From an uncultured Oscillospiraceae bacterium (GTDB lineage: Bacteria > Bacillota > Clostridia > Oscillospirales > Oscillospiraceae): a stretch of DNA of 64,000 bases. The stretch's first letter is position 1. Every line of letters starts with the position of its first letter. The notes beneath the pieces were generated by a model that worked only from the letters and a program-made list of their open reading frames with translations, ran no database searches and was not told the origin of the DNA. Below, one piece after another: positions 15,166-24,250 of the stretch. The DNA is taken from NCBI GenBank assembly GCA_944387065.1, contig CALXDM010000004.1, positions 62,001-126,000 on the forward strand, given 5' to 3'. The position numbers were made by a program, and so were the translations under genes.

Positions 15166-15197
15166 AGCCCCCCGGTCAAATCGGCCGGGGGGCTTTT
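15166..15197 (+). terminator. Terminator of the surface-protein gene
   Basis: AGCCCCCCGG pairs with CCGGGGGGCT, followed by TTTCC. Confidence 0.85.
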
Positions 15198-15312
15198 CCG
15201 TGGCGGAGCGGCAGGTGCAGGTTTGGGTCGAAGGCGGGTGGATGCTTCTGAACGGGACGGCTGGCTCATAGGTTGGTAGCGGAAACCTGAAAGCAAGAGG
15301 GAGGGTCAGTCG

Positions 15313-16080
15313 ATGAGATTGCTGTTGATCCGGCGTAAAACCCTGGCGGTGGTGGGCTGCCTGCTTGCGGCTGGGATGATGTTCTTTGCCGTGAACAACC
15401 CAGCGGTGGTAGGCGCTTCGGCCACCACCAGGCAACTGCCCATCTACTGCGTCCAGAAGGACTACAAGGTGCTGTCCATCAGCTTTGACGCCGCCTGGGG
15501 CAACGAGGACACCCAGCAGCTCATTGACATTCTGGGCCGCTATCAGATCCAGGCAACCTTTTTTGTAGTGGGAGAGTGGGTGGACAAATACCCGGAGTCG
15601 GTGCGGGCGCTGCACGAGGCGGGCCATGAGATCATGAGTCACTCAGATGACCACGCCCACTTCAACAGCTTGAGCACGGAGGAGATTACCCAGAATCTGA
15701 ACGCCTGCAACGACAAGATTGAGGCCATCACCGGGGTGCGCCCCACCCTGTTCCGCTGCCCCTACGGGGAATATGACGATCATGTGATCAACGCGGTGCG
15801 GTCGATGGGCATGGAGCCCATCCAATGGGACGTGGACAGCCTGGACTGGAAGGACCTGTCCGCCCAGGAAATCACCCAGCGGGTGACGGGCAAGGTGCAG
15901 CCTGGATCCATCGTGCTGTTCCACAACGCGGCCCTGCACACGCCGGAGGCCCTGCCTTCCATCATCGAGAACCTGCTCCAGCAGGGGTACACCTTCGTGC
16001 CCATCTCCCAGCTGATCCTGGACGGGACGCACGGGGAGGACTACACCATCGACCACACCGGGCGGCAGTGCCCGGCGTGA
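15313..16080 (+). CDS. PdaB-like polysaccharide deacetylase (CE4)
   Basis: A 255-residue secreted or membrane-anchored deacetylase. An N-terminal hydrophobic segment (LAVVGCLLAAGMMFFAV) precedes a NodB domain. The CE4 motifs are SISFDAAWGNED (motif 1, Asp present), HEIMSHSDDHAHF (metal-binding His pair), FRCPYGEYDD, PIQWDVDSLDWK and IVLFHNA. The FDAAWG form of motif 1 is typical of the PdaB-like group in sporulating Firmicutes, which modify spore or cell-wall peptidoglycan. GGGAGGG precedes the ATG. It stands alone between two intergenic hairpins. The exact substrate is not evident. Confidence 0.88.
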   Translation: MRLLLIRRKTLAVVGCLLAAGMMFFAVNNPAVVGASATTRQLPIYCVQKDYKVLSISFDAAWGNEDTQQLIDILGRYQIQATFFVVGEWVDKYPESVRALHEAGHEIMSHSDDHAHFNSLSTEEITQNLNACNDKIEAITGVRPTLFRCPYGEYDDHVINAVRSMGMEPIQWDVDSLDWKDLSAQEITQRVTGKVQPGSIVLFHNAALHTPEALPSIIENLLQQGYTFVPISQLILDGTHGEDYTIDHTGRQCPA

Positions 16081-16092
16081 GTCTGCAGGAAA

Positions 16093-16125
16093 CAGGCCGG
16101 TGCCCCTTGGGAGGACGCCGGCCTG
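16093..16125 (+). terminator. Weak terminator-like hairpin after the deacetylase
   Basis: CAGGCCGG pairs with CCGGCCTG across a 17-nt loop. There is no T-run, so termination is uncertain. Confidence 0.35.
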
Positions 16126-16169
16126 CCGGCCGCCAGATGGGCTGCGTGGTAAAGCATGGCTCCCAGGGC

Positions 16170-16198
16170 TTGACAAGCAGGGGGAAAACAGGCACAAT
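16170..16198 (+). promoter_or_regulatory. Promoter of ridA
   Basis: TTGACA (16170-16175) and CACAAT (16193-16198) are 17 bp apart, about 50 bp before the gene. Confidence 0.75.
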
Positions 16199-16249
16199 AG
16201 AAGGCGGAAACCCGGGGAATTTTCACGATTGTCGCAAGGAGGAATTTTT

Positions 16250-16618
16250 ATGCACGTCATCGAAACCAAGCGCGCGCCTGGGGCCATCGGGCCCTACTCC
16301 CAGGGCTATGAGACCCTGGGGCTGGTCTTCACGTCCGGCCAGCTGCCGGTGAACCCGGAGACGGGGGAGATGCCCGGAGGCATCGCCGCCCAGGCGGAGG
16401 GAAGCTGTCGGAACGTGGGGGCCATCCTGGAGGCGGCCGGTTCCGGCTTTGACAAGGTGATCAAGACCACTTGCTTCCTGGCGGACATGGGGGATTTTGC
16501 CGCATTCAACGAAGTGTACGCCAAATACTTTACCTCCAAGCCCGCCCGATCCTGCGTGGCCGTCAAGGAGCTACCTAAGGGGGCCTTGTGCGAGATCGAG
16601 GCCATCGCGGTCAAGTGA
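16250..16618 (+). CDS. ridA: RidA family enamine/imine deaminase
   Basis: RidA hydrolyses reactive enamines and imines such as 2-aminoacrylate released by PLP enzymes. The 122-residue protein has the family pattern throughout: RAPGAIGPYSQGYE, VFTSGQLPVNPETGE, VIKTTCFLADMGDFAAFNEVYAKYF and the C-terminal signature KPARSCVAVKELPKGALCEIEAIA, with the conserved Arg and Glu. AAGGAGG lies 8 nt before the ATG at 16250. It has its own promoter and terminator. Confidence 0.96.
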   Translation: MHVIETKRAPGAIGPYSQGYETLGLVFTSGQLPVNPETGEMPGGIAAQAEGSCRNVGAILEAAGSGFDKVIKTTCFLADMGDFAAFNEVYAKYFTSKPARSCVAVKELPKGALCEIEAIAVK

Positions 16619-16651
16619 GCGGTAAATTTACTGTGACCCAGATTGTACAAA

Positions 16652-16680
16652 GGGGCCTTTCCGCGCAGCGGAAAGGCCCC
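16652..16680. terminator. Bidirectional terminator between ridA and the XpaC-like gene
   Basis: A 13-bp perfect stem (GGGGCCTTTCCGC and its complement) around a GCA loop, between converging genes. Confidence 0.85.
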
Positions 16681-16701
16681 TGATCTGTATGGGGAGGGCG
16701 G

Positions 16702-18126
16702 TCAGGCCATGGGCATGGTCAGATCGTCCCCGGACAGGCCGTCCTTTTTCAGCATATTCTCCAGCACTTCCACGTCGGAGGTGATGTCCATGGCGTCATT
16801 CTGGAACAGCTTATCCAGCTGCTTTTCAAAGCCGGCCACCACCTGGTCCATCATGCCTTCAATGCGCGCGGTGGCCGCGGTGATATTCTCCCCCTCCACA
16901 CCCTGGGCCTCCAGCTGGGCATAGGCTCGGAGGATCTTCAGGGTGGTGGGCAGGTAGTAGTTCAGGAAGGGGCGCAGCTGTCCCTCCCGGTTGGGATGGG
17001 ACTTCTGGTAGGCCAGGATCTTGGCGGTAATCTCTTCGATGCGGGAAATCTTGGCGCTCATGGCCTCGTCGGGAATGGCCTCGTTGATCTGCCGGATCTC
17101 CTGGAGGATGGCGTCCTCTTGGCTCTGGGCCTGTGCCCGGGCAGCCGCCTCATCCTGCTGGGCCTCGGCTTCCTGGCCCCGGGAGCGGTAGCCATTCTCC
17201 GTGAGGTAGAGCTTTCCCTCGGCCAGGTCCAGATAGCCGGTGGGAAGGATCCCTTGGGACAGCATTCGGCGCAGATCCTTGCACAGTTTACGCACCGACA
17301 CACCGAAGGTGGCGGCCATATGGGCCAGGCTCACCTCCTGATTGCTGCCAATGTAGCCCAGGTAGTTGAGGTACCGCTCCCGGCGGGCCTTCCCGCTGAT
17401 GCCGGCCAGCAGCATGGCCAGCCCCCCCGCGAAGAAGGCGGCGCAGGCCAGCAAGCCGGTGAGTTCCTCCGCGAAGGGGAAGGAGGCTCCCTCCCGGAAC
17501 AGGCCGTCCAAGAACTCGATCAATACGGCTACTGTGCCCAGGGCGAAGATGCCCGCCATGATAGCCCCGCCGATGATCAGCCCGTTCCCCGCGCCCTCGC
17601 TCAGCCCGTCTGGGATTTGGCCATCCCGCTTGTCCTTGGCCTTGGAGGGCCCGGCTTTTTTGGAACTGCCCTGTGTTTGCCCAGCCTGCTCCCAGGGCTC
17701 CTCCGTAGGCCCGGGCTGGGCCCAGGCCTGGCGGCCGCCGGGGGCGTAGCCGGCGCCGTCGGCCCGGGAGTCGTAGCGCTGATCAGAGAAGCCGGAGGAA
17801 CGGCTGCCTCGGAACATGTTCTCCACCTCCCGGCGGATGTGCTCGGCGGTGCGGCGGTACTGGTTATAATAGTAGCGGCGCTGCTGCCGAGACATACTGG
17901 CCACCTTCCGCAGGGCCCAGATGACGGCGATGACCTGGGTGATGCCGGTGGGGATCAGGAGCAGAACGATGATGCCCATCCAATCCCCCAGGCCGCTTTT
18001 CCGGGGAGGCGGGGTTGGGCCGGCGTTGAAATTGTAATTGTATTCGTAGTGATAGCCCGGCCCCTGGCTGTTCGGGCCGCCGTTTTGGCGGTGATCGCCG
18101 GGGCCGCTTTGCTGGGAGCCAGACAT
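16702..18126 (-). CDS. XpaC-like membrane protein (5-bromo-4-chloroindolyl phosphate hydrolysis family)
   Basis: A 474-residue protein. The N-terminus is rich in Gly/Gln/Asn/Tyr. It has one hydrophobic segment near residues 49-70, a charged linker, two more membrane helices (about 183-205 and 222-244), a winged-helix-like segment (NQEVSLAHMAATFGVSVRKL) and a coiled C-terminal domain with FLNYYLPTTLKILRAYAQLE. That last motif is the XpaC/halogen-hydrolase family signature. In Firmicutes XpaC often sits beside TelA; no telA is seen here. The biochemical role is uncertain. A TTTACA-17-TATAAT promoter lies upstream. Confidence 0.75.
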   Translation of the reverse strand: MSGSQQSGPGDHRQNGGPNSQGPGYHYEYNYNFNAGPTPPPRKSGLGDWMGIIVLLLIPTGITQVIAVIWALRKVASMSRQQRRYYYNQYRRTAEHIRREVENMFRGSRSSGFSDQRYDSRADGAGYAPGGRQAWAQPGPTEEPWEQAGQTQGSSKKAGPSKAKDKRDGQIPDGLSEGAGNGLIIGGAIMAGIFALGTVAVLIEFLDGLFREGASFPFAEELTGLLACAAFFAGGLAMLLAGISGKARRERYLNYLGYIGSNQEVSLAHMAATFGVSVRKLCKDLRRMLSQGILPTGYLDLAEGKLYLTENGYRSRGQEAEAQQDEAAARAQAQSQEDAILQEIRQINEAIPDEAMSAKISRIEEITAKILAYQKSHPNREGQLRPFLNYYLPTTLKILRAYAQLEAQGVEGENITAATARIEGMMDQVVAGFEKQLDKLFQNDAMDITSDVEVLENMLKKDGLSGDDLTMPMA

Positions 18127-18167
18127 ATGGGATTGCGCCTCCTCCAGGGGTAAACTGCTGTCTTTCT

Positions 18168-18196
18168 ATTATACACGTTTTGCCCAAAGGTGTAAA
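18168..18196 (-). promoter_or_regulatory. Promoter of the XpaC-like gene
   Basis: TTTACA (18196-18191) and TATAAT (18173-18168) on the minus strand are 17 bp apart. Confidence 0.8.
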
Positions 18197-18274
18197 GCGG
18201 TTCTTGCCCTTTGCCGGGGTGGACCACGCCCCGGCCGACCCATGGGACAGATGCCCTTTTTTACAAAAATGTTG

Positions 18275-18304
18275 TTGCCCATCGCCCTGGATTGGTGGTA
18301 AAAT
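18275..18304 (+). promoter_or_regulatory. Possible promoter of the VanW gene
   Basis: TTGCCC (18275-18280) and TAAAAT (18299-18304) are 18 bp apart. The match is modest. Confidence 0.4.
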
Positions 18305-18394
18305 AGAATAGAGAATAGGATCTAAGGGAGAAGCCGCTGAGATCCAGCTGGCCAGTGAAGAAAACGGTGGCGGCGGTGCCTTTGGAGGTGCGAT

Positions 18395-20197
18395 ATGGAA
18401 GAATCGAAACAGAAAAGAAAACTGCCCGCTCCTGCCCTGGCGGGGATCATTGCCGGGGTGGCTCTGGTGGTGCTGGTGGGGGCGTATTGGGGGCTGTGCA
18501 AATGGGTGCAGGACAACGGCCGGCTGCTGCCCGGCTCCCAGGCCAGGGACAGCGCCGGCACGGTGGTGCTGGATCTGGGCGGCGTGGCCGAGCAGGACGC
18601 GGTGGCCCGGATGGCGGAATATATGGAGCAGAATCAGAACGAGCAGACCATCACCCTGCGCTATGGCGACGGGGAGCGGGCGCAGCTGTCCGGCCAGTTG
18701 CTGGCCAGCGACCCCCAGGCGTCGGTGGAGCACGGCATGGGGGTCAAGGCCGACCAGCCCTTCCTCAAGCTGGGGCTGCTCTGGCTGGGACTGGGCGGGG
18801 AGCAGGTGTCCTTGCCGCTGGCCGCTTCCGACTTCACTCCGGAAGGGGAGCGCCAAGCCAAACAGCTGATCGGGCAGATTGCCCAGGAACTGTATGTGGC
18901 CCCTGTGGATTTTACCTATGAGCTGGGGACGAATGAGCTGACCCTCCAGATGGGCGTGGACGGAGAGCGGGTGGATGAGCAGGCCCTGCTGGAGCAGGTG
19001 CTGGAGGCGCTGGCCTCCGGCCAGAGCGAGCTGCAGGTGGAGACGGTGGCTGCCCCCGCCAAGGAACTGAGCGGCCAGATCTTGGCCGGGCTGGTCAACG
19101 TGGAGCCCCAGGCCTCCACCCTCCAGGCCGACGGCACCATCACCCCCACGGTGGTGGGCGTGCGCATTGACGCCCAGCAGGCCCAGGAGATCCTGGATGG
19201 GATCGGCCCGGGGGAGAGCTGTGCCATCCCGGTGACTTATGAACAGCCTGACCTGAGCGGGGCTGAGCAATACCTCTATCAGGATCTGCTCTCCACCACC
19301 ACCAACTATCTGGACGGGGTGTACGCCCGTTCCTACAACGTGGCCCTGGCGGCTTCCTCCTGCAACGGGGTGGTCATCATGCCTGGCGAGGTGTTCTCCT
19401 ATCTGGATACCATTGGCAGCCCCTCCCAGGCAAACGGCTACCAGGTGTCCACCGGCTACGCCGGCGGCGAGACGGTGGACATGGTGGGCGGCGGGATCTG
19501 CCAGGTGTCCTCCTCGCTGTACTACTGCTCGGTATATGCCAACCTGGAGATCGTCAACCGGGCCTGCCACGCCTTCATCGTGGGCTACCTGCCCAACGGG
19601 CTGGACGCCACGGTGTACTACCCTACCCTGGACTATCAGTTCCGCAATAACACCGACTATCCCATCAAGATCGTCGCCGGCGTCAGCGGGAATCAGCTGA
19701 CCGTGTCCTTCTATGGCACCAAGACGGACGACACCTATGTCCAGACCCAGCGCTACACCCTGTCCACCACCCCCTGGCAGACGGTGTACGAGCCGGACAG
19801 CAGCGTCCCCCAGGGTACCACTCAGGTCAAGACCACCCCCTACACCGGCTATGAGGTGAACGTCTACCGGTGCGTGTACGACGGCCAGGGCAACCTGATC
19901 TCCCGCACCTTTGAGAATTACAGCAAGTATGCCAAGCGGGACCGGGTGATCCTATTCAACCCCGCCGACGCGGCCAGCCTGGGGCTGACCCCAGAGGGGA
20001 ACCCCCTGCCGGCGGGGCCGGCCATCGAGCAGCCTGAGGCACCCAGCCAGGATCCTCAGCCCTCCGTCAGTCCGGAGCCCCAGCCCTCTGAACCCACTCC
20101 ATCCACGGAGCCTTCCGCCAGCCCGGAGCCCGCGCCCTCCGCCTCGGCGCCGGCCGGGCAGGAAGGGGAGCCCTCCGAGGCAGCCACAGGGGGATGA
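18395..20197 (+). CDS. VanW family membrane-anchored protein
   Basis: A 600-residue envelope protein. It has an N-terminal signal anchor (residues about 11-33), a peptidoglycan-binding-4-like region in the first ~250 residues, and then a VanW domain with GEVFSYLDTIGSPSQANGY, VDMVGGGICQVSSSLYYCSV and RACHAFIVGYLPNGLDATVYYP. A G5-like beta region follows, then a tail of Pro/Ser/Glu repeats (about 525-600). VanW proteins are common near wall-modifying genes in Firmicutes; their reaction is unknown. GGAGGTG precedes the ATG. The next gene starts within or just after the stop. Confidence 0.88.
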   Translation: MEESKQKRKLPAPALAGIIAGVALVVLVGAYWGLCKWVQDNGRLLPGSQARDSAGTVVLDLGGVAEQDAVARMAEYMEQNQNEQTITLRYGDGERAQLSGQLLASDPQASVEHGMGVKADQPFLKLGLLWLGLGGEQVSLPLAASDFTPEGERQAKQLIGQIAQELYVAPVDFTYELGTNELTLQMGVDGERVDEQALLEQVLEALASGQSELQVETVAAPAKELSGQILAGLVNVEPQASTLQADGTITPTVVGVRIDAQQAQEILDGIGPGESCAIPVTYEQPDLSGAEQYLYQDLLSTTTNYLDGVYARSYNVALAASSCNGVVIMPGEVFSYLDTIGSPSQANGYQVSTGYAGGETVDMVGGGICQVSSSLYYCSVYANLEIVNRACHAFIVGYLPNGLDATVYYPTLDYQFRNNTDYPIKIVAGVSGNQLTVSFYGTKTDDTYVQTQRYTLSTTPWQTVYEPDSSVPQGTTQVKTTPYTGYEVNVYRCVYDGQGNLISRTFENYSKYAKRDRVILFNPADAASLGLTPEGNPLPAGPAIEQPEAPSQDPQPSVSPEPQPSEPTPSTEPSASPEPAPSASAPAGQEGEPSEAATGG

Positions 20198-20202
20198 CGC
20201 AG

Positions 20203-20886
20203 ATGTTTCAAGGCTTTTCCCAGGAGACGGTGGACTTCATGTGGGGCATCCGGTTCAACAACGACCGGGGCTGGTTTGAGGCCAACAAGGAGCGCTATCA
20301 GCGCTGCTTCTACCAGCCCATGAAGCAGCTGGGCGCCCAGCTGCAAAGCGCCCTGTTGGAGCGATTCCCCAAGAGTGGGCTGAACGTGAAGGTGTCCCGG
20401 ATCTACCGGGACGCCCGCCGCCTGTTTGGCCGGGGGCCCTACAAGGATCACCTTTGGCTGTCCCTATTCCGATGGGACGGCGGAGAGGAAGGGGCCAGGC
20501 CGGTGCTCTGGTTCGAGCTGGCCCCCGAGCGCTGGAGCTATGGCATGGGCTTTTGGTGCCCCAAGCCGGTGGTGATGGCCAAGCACCGGGCCCGGATGGA
20601 TCGGGACCCCCGCCCGCTGCTGCGCCTGGCCAACCGGCTCAAGGGGCAGGAGGAATTCGTGCTGGAGGGGGCGGAGTACAGCCGGCCCAAGCAGCCGCCC
20701 CGGCCCCAGCTGGCGCGCTGGTACAATAAGAAGGAGCTGAGTCTCACCCACGAGGAGGAGCTGAGCGAGCTGCTGTACAGCCCAGAGCTGGTGGAACGGC
20801 TGACGGAGGGGTTCGCCTTCCTGATGCCCTACTACGACTACTTCTCCACCTTGTGGGCCGACCCAGATCCCAGGGGAGAGCCCTGA
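20203..20886 (+). CDS. DUF2461 family protein
   Basis: A 227-residue soluble protein matching DUF2461 (MFQGFSQETVDFMWGIRFNNDRGWFEANKERY, VSRIYRDARRLFGRGPYKDHLW, WFELAPERWSYGMGF). The function of the family is unknown. Two starts are possible: 20194, which overlaps the VanW stop as ATGA, and 20203, which has AGGGGG at a proper 8-9 nt spacing; I use 20203. It is probably co-transcribed with the VanW gene. A terminator follows. Confidence 0.85.
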   Translation: MFQGFSQETVDFMWGIRFNNDRGWFEANKERYQRCFYQPMKQLGAQLQSALLERFPKSGLNVKVSRIYRDARRLFGRGPYKDHLWLSLFRWDGGEEGARPVLWFELAPERWSYGMGFWCPKPVVMAKHRARMDRDPRPLLRLANRLKGQEEFVLEGAEYSRPKQPPRPQLARWYNKKELSLTHEEELSELLYSPELVERLTEGFAFLMPYYDYFSTLWADPDPRGEP

Positions 20887-20901
20887 ACCTGACCAGACGA
20901 A

Positions 20902-20929
20902 ATGGGCCGCACCATCCGGTGCGGCCCAT
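20902..20929. terminator. Bidirectional terminator between DUF2461 and EamA genes
   Basis: A perfect 12-bp stem, ATGGGCCGCACC with its complement, and a 4-nt loop between converging genes. Confidence 0.75.
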
Positions 20930-20943
20930 GATTTGACGGGGGA

Positions 20944-21840
20944 TCAGGTCCCGGCCTCCGTCCTCCGGCGCAGAAAGGCAAACTTGGTCTCGGAGCACAC
21001 CACGGCCAGGAAGATAAGTAGGAAGCCCAGATACATCAGGGGGGAGGGGGCCTCCTGGGCGAAGAGCACGGAGAAGGCCACGCCAAAGGGGGCTTCCAGC
21101 GCCAGCAGCACGGCGGCGGAGGCGGGGCTGGTATATTTCTGACCGATGTTTTGGAACAACAGGGCCAGGGTGGTGGCGGCCACTGCAAGGTAGAGCAGCA
21201 CCAACCAGGCCTGGGTGGGCAGCCCATCCGTCGGGACGCCGCCAGAGGCCAGGGCGCCCACCCAGCAGCAGGCGGCGGTGGCGGCGGCAAACTGGATGAC
21301 GGTGAGCAGAAAGATGTCCCGCCCCTGGGAGAAGCGGGCCACGGCGAGGATGTGGCAGGCGAAGAGGAAGCCGCTGAACAGGGTCAGTCCGTCTCCCAAG
21401 CCCAGGGCCAGTCCGCCGTCCCAGGACACCAGGCCGATGCCGGCAATGCACAGCAGGGCGGCCAGCAGATGGAACCGGTCGGGCCGCTGGCGGTCCACCA
21501 GCCAGTACAGGAAGGGCACGATGACGCAGTACACAGCGGTGAAGAAGGCGTTCTTGCCCGGGGTGGTGCCCATCAGGCCGTAGTTCTGCACGGCATAGGC
21601 TCCAAAGAGGAACAGCCCCATAAGGCCGCCCCGCCACCAATAGGAGCGGTCCACGGATTTCCAGCGCTTCCAGAACACCAGGGCTAGGATGCCCGCAGCA
21701 AAGGTAAAGCGGAAGGCCAGCAGAAACATGAGGTTTACCTCGTCCAGGGCGTCCTTCATGATGAAGAAGGTGGAGCCCCAGATGAGGGTGGCAAGGACGA
21801 TGAGGGGCCTGGCCAGCTTGCTCAGGGTAGATTCGTTCAT
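20944..21840 (-). CDS. EamA/DMT-type transporter
   Basis: A 298-residue protein with about ten membrane helices arranged as two EamA repeats. The first begins LARPLIVLATLIWGSTFFIMKDALDEVN, which has the conserved WGSTF motif; the second includes LYLAVAATTLALLFQNIGQKYTSPASAAVLLALEAPFGVAF. Members export metabolites such as amino acids; the substrate cannot be deduced. The ATG at 21840 has GGAG about 11 nt upstream. It is divergent from mpg with only 43 bp between the starts, so their promoters must overlap. Confidence 0.92.
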   Translation of the reverse strand: MNESTLSKLARPLIVLATLIWGSTFFIMKDALDEVNLMFLLAFRFTFAAGILALVFWKRWKSVDRSYWWRGGLMGLFLFGAYAVQNYGLMGTTPGKNAFFTAVYCVIVPFLYWLVDRQRPDRFHLLAALLCIAGIGLVSWDGGLALGLGDGLTLFSGFLFACHILAVARFSQGRDIFLLTVIQFAAATAACCWVGALASGGVPTDGLPTQAWLVLLYLAVAATTLALLFQNIGQKYTSPASAAVLLALEAPFGVAFSVLFAQEAPSPLMYLGFLLIFLAVVCSETKFAFLRRRTEAGT

Positions 21841-21883
21841 GATGTGATCAACTCCGGGAACAGGAATGAAAGGGGGATGGGGG

Positions 21884-22504
21884 ATGCTGCCGCAGGACTT
21901 TTTCAACCGGGACACCGTGGAGGTGGCCCGGGACTTGGTGGGCAAATATCTGGTGCGCCGGTATGACGGCGTCACCCTGGCCGTGCGCCTGACCGAGACG
22001 GAGGCTTACATCGGCCGAATGGACAAGGCCTGCCACGCCTACCACTACCGGCGCACCCCCCGCACCCAGACGCTGTTTGCCCCGCCGGGCACCGCCTATG
22101 TCTACCTGATCTACGGCCTGCACCACTGCTTGAACCTGGTGACCGAGCCGGAGGGGGAGCCGGCGGCGGTGCTGCTGCGGGGCGGCCAGGTGCGGCACAA
22201 CGGTGCTATCATAGCAGAAAATCGCTTTGGGCGCAAGGAGGAGGTGCTCTCCTCACACCAGCGCCGGAACCTGCTCAACGGCCCGGGCAAGCTGTGCGCG
22301 GCGCTGAAGATTGATCGCTCCCTCAACGGCCTGCCTCCCGGCAGCGGGGCGCTATTCGTATGCGAAAAGCTGGGAGAGGCCGGCCTGCCGGAGTGGCCGG
22401 AGGATCAGGGCCCGCTGCGCGTGCAGGCGGGGCCGCGGATCGGCATTGACTATGCCCAGGAGGCGGTGGACTTCCCGTGGCGGTTCTATCTGGAGGAAAA
22501 GTGA
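21884..22504 (+). CDS. mpg: DNA-3-methyladenine glycosylase (Aag/Mpg family)
   Basis: The enzyme removes alkylated purines to start base-excision repair. The 206-residue protein shows the family pattern FFNRDTVEVARDLVGKYLVRR, VRLTETEAYIGRMDKACHAY (catalytic Glu in TETEAY), GTAYVYLIYGLHHCLNLV and NGPGKLCAALKIDRSLNG. AGGGGG lies 7 nt before the ATG at 21884, so I prefer it to the ATG six codons earlier, which has a poorly placed site. Confidence 0.94.
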   Translation: MLPQDFFNRDTVEVARDLVGKYLVRRYDGVTLAVRLTETEAYIGRMDKACHAYHYRRTPRTQTLFAPPGTAYVYLIYGLHHCLNLVTEPEGEPAAVLLRGGQVRHNGAIIAENRFGRKEEVLSSHQRRNLLNGPGKLCAALKIDRSLNGLPPGSGALFVCEKLGEAGLPEWPEDQGPLRVQAGPRIGIDYAQEAVDFPWRFYLEEK

Positions 22505-22546
22505 ATCCGAATCGGAATATTTGCTAAATAAAATCCAAATTGTTAT

Positions 22547-22575
22547 GTCCGGGCAGGGGAAATCCTTGCCCGGAC
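22547..22575. terminator. Terminator between mpg and rnmV
   Basis: GTCCGGGCA/TGCCCGGAC with an extended stem and an A-rich left flank that gives a U-tract for the minus strand. It lies between converging genes. Confidence 0.75.
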
Positions 22576-22578
22576 GGC

Positions 22579-23175
22579 TTATGATGAGGCCGGTTCCTCC
22601 AGCAGTTGGGCCAGCCCCTCCGGCGTGTACAGGGCGTTGAGCACCGACAGCAGGGCCTTGCTGCTCAGGTGGGAGGGCAGCTCCAACCGGCGCAGCAGGG
22701 CGGCACGCCGCTCTGCTGCGTCCGGCGTGCCGGTGAGCCCCAGAGCGAACAGGTCTGCGGGGGTGAGCGCCCCCCGGGGCGGGACCTCCTGTTCCCCCTC
22801 CACGGTGGCCCCTGCCCGGAGCAGGGCCTGGACGAGTACCTGGGGGGACATACCCTCCACCCCCAGCTTGCCCTCCTTGCCCGGGGCGCGCTTGCGCCGC
22901 TCCTTCCCCCACACCTCCGGGATGTAAGCGTGCTTGAGCTGGGCGGGAGGGATGGCGCCCCGGAGGTAGTTGCGGATGACCAGGCCCGCCCCATCCGGGT
23001 CGGTGAGGACGATCAGCCCCCGCTGGCTGGCCAGCCGGCGCAGCAGGTTGAGCTTCTCCCGATCCTTGAACACGCGGAAGCCGGCAGTTTCCACGATCAC
23101 GGCCTTCACCACCTGGGCCAGGGCGTTCTTGTCGTACCGCCCTTCCACCGCGATGGCCTCCCGGATGCTCAGCAT
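22579..23175 (-). CDS. rnmV: Ribonuclease M5
   Basis: RNase M5 matures 5S rRNA in Firmicutes. The 198-residue protein has an N-terminal Toprim domain with the conserved Glu (IAVEGRYDKNALAQ) and Asp pair (LIVLTDPDGAGLVIRNYL), then a DUF4093-like C-terminus (GVEGMSPQVLVQALL). The start overlaps the holA stop by 7 nt, so translation is coupled to holA. Confidence 0.93.
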   Translation of the reverse strand: MLSIREAIAVEGRYDKNALAQVVKAVIVETAGFRVFKDREKLNLLRRLASQRGLIVLTDPDGAGLVIRNYLRGAIPPAQLKHAYIPEVWGKERRKRAPGKEGKLGVEGMSPQVLVQALLRAGATVEGEQEVPPRGALTPADLFALGLTGTPDAAERRAALLRRLELPSHLSSKALLSVLNALYTPEGLAQLLEEPASS

Positions 23176-24224
23176 GGGATGGCCCTGCGCCCGGCGGCCA
23201 GCTCGGCCAGCAGGGCGGTGAGCAGCTCCCGCTCCTGCCCGTAGTGGGATTTGAGCTGGAGTTCAGCCTGGCTACAGCGCAGCACGGCATGACGGCACCA
23301 GGGCAGGGAGAAGGCCCGGGCGGCGTCCATCAGCTTGTCGGCGGGATAGGTGCTGCGCAGGTTCCAAAGGGCCATCAGCTCCTTCCGACCCAGCCCCCGC
23401 TCCAGATATAGCCGGGCGGTGTACAGCTGCCGGAAGTACTTGCCCATGGCGGCCAGGATGCGCAGGGGGGGCTCCTGGCTGTGCAGCAGGTCAGCCAGCA
23501 CCGAGGCGGCCCGGTTGAAGTCCTTGCGGGCGATGGCGTCGGTCATCTGAAAGACGATGGCCTCCACCTGGGGGATGGCCACCGCGTCGATGTCCGCCCG
23601 GGTGACTCGCTGGCCGGAGGCGTAGGCGGCGATCTTGCCGATCTCGCCGGCCAGGTTGGTCATCAGCTCGCCGCATAGGAAGATGAGGTAGCGGGCGTCC
23701 TCCCCGGCGATGGAGTGGCCAGAGGCCTGAAATCGCCGGGCGATCCAGTCGGCCAGATCCCCCTGGGACTGGCGCTGGAAATCCACCACCGACCCGTGGG
23801 CCTTGAGGGCGGCGGCCAGCTTGGACCGGCCGTCCGCCTTGTAGGGCAGCAGGTCATAGACAAAGACCAGGCAGCAGTAGTCGGGCAGGGCGGAGAACAG
23901 GGCGGCCAGCTTGTTCCGGGCCGCCTCGCCCTGGCCGTACAGGTCGAAGTCGGTGACCAGCACCAGGGTGCGCTGGCTCATCATGGGCAGGCAGTCCACC
24001 GCCTGCTCGATCCATTCCGCAGAGCAGTCCTTCCCCTGGGCGGTGTGAAGGTTGAAGTCCTCCAGTCCCGGGGGCAGCAGGGCCTGCTTCAGCCGGCCCA
24101 CATAATACTCCCGCAGATAGGCCTCCTCCCCGTGAAACAGGTACAACTGGCCGGGGACCCCATCCCGCAGGGCGTGCTTGAGGGCGGTCATGGCGGCGTT
24201 GTCTGTTTTGGATTTGGGCGGCAT
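23169..24224 (-). CDS. holA: DNA polymerase III subunit delta
   Basis: HolA is the clamp-opening subunit of the clamp loader. The 351-residue protein starts its AAA-like domain with GQLYLFHGEEAYLREYYVGRL and continues with FNLHTAQGKDCSAEWIEQAVDCLPMMSQRTLVLVTDFD, the usual HolA pattern. The C-terminal collar domain includes EPPLRILAAMGKYFRQLYTARLYLERG. AGGAGGGG precedes the ATG. It lies between comEC and rnmV on the minus strand; comEC-holA neighbourhood is common in Firmicutes. Confidence 0.93.
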   Translation of the reverse strand: MPPKSKTDNAAMTALKHALRDGVPGQLYLFHGEEAYLREYYVGRLKQALLPPGLEDFNLHTAQGKDCSAEWIEQAVDCLPMMSQRTLVLVTDFDLYGQGEAARNKLAALFSALPDYCCLVFVYDLLPYKADGRSKLAAALKAHGSVVDFQRQSQGDLADWIARRFQASGHSIAGEDARYLIFLCGELMTNLAGEIGKIAAYASGQRVTRADIDAVAIPQVEAIVFQMTDAIARKDFNRAASVLADLLHSQEPPLRILAAMGKYFRQLYTARLYLERGLGRKELMALWNLRSTYPADKLMDAARAFSLPWCRHAVLRCSQAELQLKSHYGQERELLTALLAELAAGRRAIPC

Positions 24225-24250
24225 GGCCGTCCCCTCCTTCTCATGCGTGA